Shown here piece after piece: positions 12,796 to 14,713 of a stretch of DNA of 14,713 nt. How positions within the stretch are numbered: the stretch's first letter is position 1; every line of letters starts with the position of its first letter. The translations under genes were made by a program, and so were the position numbers. The notes beneath the pieces are model-generated. The model was not told where the DNA came from, searched no databases, and worked only from the letters and a program-made list of their open reading frames with translations. The DNA comes from DATHBD01 sp035296325. GTDB lineage: Bacteria; Actinomycetota; Actinomycetes; Mycobacteriales; Micromonosporaceae. The stretch covers positions 1 through 14,713 of the forward strand of contig DATHBD010000055.1 in assembly GCA_035296325.1 (NCBI GenBank). Direction: 5' to 3'.

Positions 12796-13556
12796 GGCCG
12801 CCGTGGGGCTCACCTGGTGTCCGACAGCGCGAGCGCTGCCACCGGCAGGGCATCGCCACCACCCGAGCGCCTAGCCCGCACACCCGGCCCCGGGCAACCC
12901 GGGACCAATGCAGTGCCCTACCTCACCGGCGGGCGAGCCGCCTACGCCGCGATGCGGTGCTGCGCCCGTCCGGCATGGGCGGCGAAGTGCGCTCGGGCGT
13001 GCCCCGGCTCCCGGCTGCATGGGCCGGGGCGGCGTCACCACCCGTCATGGATCGCGCGGTTCGGGCGGTGGCCCTGGCCACCGGTGACCGACCGGCGCAG
13101 GACTCCCCTCAGCGCGATCGTTGTCGCGTCGCTGCCGGCTGGGACGAGTGGACAGGCGTGAGCCCGCCGGGCACGCGGCGGCGTGGCGTTACCAGTCGCG
13201 TGTTCGTGCCGGCGGCGTCGTCTGCCGCGGCGCTCCTGACCTCGGCGGGGCGGCGGTCCAGGTCCGTGGGTAGCCGCTTCCTGGGTCGCCGACGGCGGGA
13301 CGGGCGGGGTGATCCGATGGCATGCCGGATCACCGGGCGGTGCCACCCACCCGCCGCCCAGCCGCCGCACCTCGCCCGCCGTCACCCGCCCCGCGGTGGT
13401 GGGCAGCAGACTGTTGAAGAGCCAGCCGGCGACACCGCTGGGGTGCGAACGTCAACGATGCCGGCAGTGCTGGCAGAGCCCGGCGTGCGCCGGCAATGGG
13501 GACCGAATCATATGTGGACCGGGACAGCGGTGGTGTGCGGCTGCCGGTTGCGGCGG
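12796..13556. other. About 760 bp without a convincing gene between ardC and ssb
   Basis: Open frames run on both strands, as expected at this GC content, but none combines a ribosome site, a recognisable motif and plausible composition. One plus-strand frame (about 13443-13556) is cysteine-rich (pattern C-x4-C-x2-C-x4-C) but lacks a start with ribosome site and continues antisense into ardC. Visible structure: the palindrome at 13308-13334 and a CCCGGG-rich patch near 12885-12905. The stretch may hold the ssb promoter or a cis-acting site. Confidence 0.5.
13308..13334. promoter_or_regulatory. Operator-like palindrome GGTGATCCG-N9-CGGATCACC
   Basis: A perfect 9-bp inverted repeat with a 9-base centre ATGGCATGC. 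CGGGCGG stands directly before it (13301-13307) and again at 13334-13340. Length and arm spacing suit a dimeric repressor or partition-type binding site. It lies in the non-coding stretch downstream of ardC and far upstream of ssb. Confidence 0.45.
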
Positions 13557-14600
13557 TCAACACGTGGCGATGGCCACCCGGGCGATGGGTTCTACGGTCG
13601 GCTCGGCTGGGTCGTCGGCGTCGGGGTCCACCGAAGTCGGGTTGAGATCGGCCAGGATCTGCTTGGCGACCCGTAGCACTGTCTGGGCGCATTGCTTGAC
13701 GAGGTCCATGTCCCCGTCGGACCAATCCATCACATAGGCGTCGCTGTAGGTGGCGGTGTCGATCCCGAGGGCCTTGCACACGATGTGCGCGACGCTTTCT
13801 GCCTCGGTCTCCTGCCGCCCACGGTGCAGGTCCTCGCCGACACGGGCGCCGGTGAGATGCTCGCAGCGGATGTGCGCCAACTCGTGCAGGGTCGTCTTCA
13901 GTTTTTGAGCGGGGCTCACGTCGTCGCGGACCTGTACCACCCGCACGTCACCGCCGACGGTGACGCCGTTGGCGGTGCCCAGGTACCCGGATCGCGGTGC
14001 GGCAAGTGCGAAGCGGTACCCGGCGTCGGTGATGAGTCTGACCACGTCGGCGAAGGCGCCGGTCGGGTCGTCGCTGGTGAGCAGCTGCGGGGTGCCGGCG
14101 CCGCTGAGGCGTTGCCGGCGCAGGCGTTGCACGGTCGGCACTTGGAATGGTTCACCATCGGTTTGGTCAAGCTCGAACGTGCTCGCCAGCCGGAACCCCA
14201 TGACCTGCACCGCCGGGCGTCCGCCCGGTTCGCGGCGCACGGTGCGGCCGGCCGCTTCCCACTCCCGTGCCTGTTCCTCGGTCGGGCGGCGCCTGATCGG
14301 CGCCCACACCTTGAACGACGCTTCGCCTTTGCGGACCTGGCGGTGGTGCTTCAACCATCCGGTGCTGCCGTCCCTGCTGCCGTAGGGCAGGAAGAACTGT
14401 GGCACGATGCCGCGCTCCTCGGCCTGCATCATCAGCAGCAGCTGGTTTCCGAGGCTGTACCGGGCGCCGAACGCGGCGACCTGATCGATGAACGTCACCC
14501 ACTGCTGCGGGTCGGCGGCGAACCCGGCAAGCCGTTCGTCGAAGTCGGCTTTGATTTTGGTGAGGAACGCGTCGCGTTCCTCCTCGGTCTGCGTGGCCAC
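13557..14600 (-). CDS. ardC: ArdC-like antirestriction protein: ssDNA-binding domain plus zinc metalloprotease
   Basis: 347 codons from GTG 14600, with GGAGGG six bases upstream (14607-14612). The N-terminal half has the ArdC ssDNA-binding signature: ARYSLGNQLLLMMQA (46-60), GWLKHHRQVRKGEASFKVWA (81-100) and VMGFRLASTFELDQT (133-147). The C-terminal half has the zinc-peptidase motif HELAH (239-243) followed by ETEAESVAHIVCKALGID (264-281), whose glutamate (about 268) would be the third metal ligand. Length and order fit the family. ArdC proteins are carried by plasmids and conjugative elements, where they bind incoming single-stranded DNA and counter host restriction. Here the gene lies upstream of two SSB genes and a Prim-Pol on the same strand, fitting an establishment role. 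It has its own 5' region, and a 950-bp gap separates it from ssb. The C-terminal tail (PDADDPAEPTVEPIARVAI) is acidic and probably disordered. Confidence 0.9.
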   Translation of the reverse strand: MATQTEEERDAFLTKIKADFDERLAGFAADPQQWVTFIDQVAAFGARYSLGNQLLLMMQAEERGIVPQFFLPYGSRDGSTGWLKHHRQVRKGEASFKVWAPIRRRPTEEQAREWEAAGRTVRREPGGRPAVQVMGFRLASTFELDQTDGEPFQVPTVQRLRRQRLSGAGTPQLLTSDDPTGAFADVVRLITDAGYRFALAAPRSGYLGTANGVTVGGDVRVVQVRDDVSPAQKLKTTLHELAHIRCEHLTGARVGEDLHRGRQETEAESVAHIVCKALGIDTATYSDAYVMDWSDGDMDLVKQCAQTVLRVAKQILADLNPTSVDPDADDPAEPTVEPIARVAIATC

Positions 14601-14632
14601 GGTGGGCCCTCCCCTCCCCGCCGGTGCGGCGG

Positions 14633-14668
14633 CGGCCGGGCTGGGACCGTGTGGCTCCAGCCCGGCCG
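14633..14668 (-). terminator. Hairpin upstream of ardC (12-bp stem)
   Basis: CGGCCGGGCTGG (14633-14644) and CCAGCCCGGCCG (14657-14668) pair perfectly around a 12-base loop. It either ends a gene entering from the right or forms a leader stem in the ardC mRNA, 20 bases upstream of its ribosome site. Confidence 0.5.
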
Positions 14669-14684
14669 TGGACGCACGGATTGG

Positions 14685-14703
14685 ACCGCGGCGACACCGC
14701 GGT
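14685..14703. repeat. Short inverted repeat ACCGCGG-CGACA-CCGCGGT
   Basis: A perfect 7-bp inverted repeat with a 5-base centre at the right edge of the window, upstream of ardC. It could be an operator or the foot of a further hairpin. Context to the right is missing. Confidence 0.4.
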
Positions 14704-14713
14704 CGTGGGAGGT

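Noticed and set aside
13004..13016. CCGGCTCCCGGCT, an echo of the left-edge 7-bp repeat
   Set aside because: Only about two units; expected by chance at this GC content.
12709..13161. 150-codon plus-strand frame covering the nested palindrome
   Set aside because: No start signal or motif; it would force the 84-bp inverted repeat to be coding, and its composition (Arg/Pro/Ala, many CGG and GCC runs) is that of a shadow frame.
13443..13737. Cysteine-rich plus-strand frame that looks faintly like a zinc finger
   Set aside because: No start codon with ribosome site, and most of its length runs antisense into ardC. Kept only as a remark.

Overview
The window is very GC-rich, its coding regions favour G or C at third positions, and several genes start with GTG. 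The proteins resemble actinobacterial families (large TraA-type MobF relaxase, actinobacterial primase-polymerase, AfsR-like NB-ARC/TPR protein, IS701-like transposase debris). It reads as part of a conjugative plasmid or integrated conjugative element of a filamentous actinomycete. No tRNA, rRNA, CRISPR array, integrase or obvious attachment site was seen, so plasmid versus integrated element cannot be decided here.

Left part (1-4438): a gene entering from the left edge on the minus strand carries about 16 copies of a 7-bp tandem repeat inside its reading frame. Next come a small predicted membrane protein (plus strand, possibly leaderless) and a 699-residue NB-ARC/TPR protein (minus strand) whose P-loop lysine is replaced by serine. 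Behind these lies a decay zone, about 3191-4438. It holds frameshifted remains of an IS701-like transposase and of a small P-loop kinase.

Transfer core (4439-10456): a 1654-residue MobF relaxase-helicase on the minus strand is preceded by a 26-codon leader ORF with a near-perfect Shine-Dalgarno that lies inside a predicted RNA stem. The relaxase itself has no visible ribosome site. A G/T-rich intergenic tract (oriT candidate) separates it from a divergent gene for a helix-turn-helix protein with an acidic, proline-rich tail. A 16-bp perfect hairpin ends that unit against the next, convergent one.

ssDNA-processing block (10491-14713, all minus strand): an ArdC-like antirestriction/ssDNA-binding metalloprotease, two different tandem SSB proteins, a 43-codon ORF and a primase-polymerase whose GTG start overlaps the small ORF stop. 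Strong hairpins follow each SSB gene. A 950-bp stretch without a convincing gene between ardC and the SSBs contains an 84-bp nested inverted repeat, the most striking non-coding structure of the window, and a 27-bp operator-like palindrome.

Together the right two thirds look like a transfer and establishment module: nick and unwind (TraA), coat and protect incoming single strands (SSBs, ArdC), and prime or copy them (Prim-Pol). These roles are inferred from family membership and gene order, not demonstrated.
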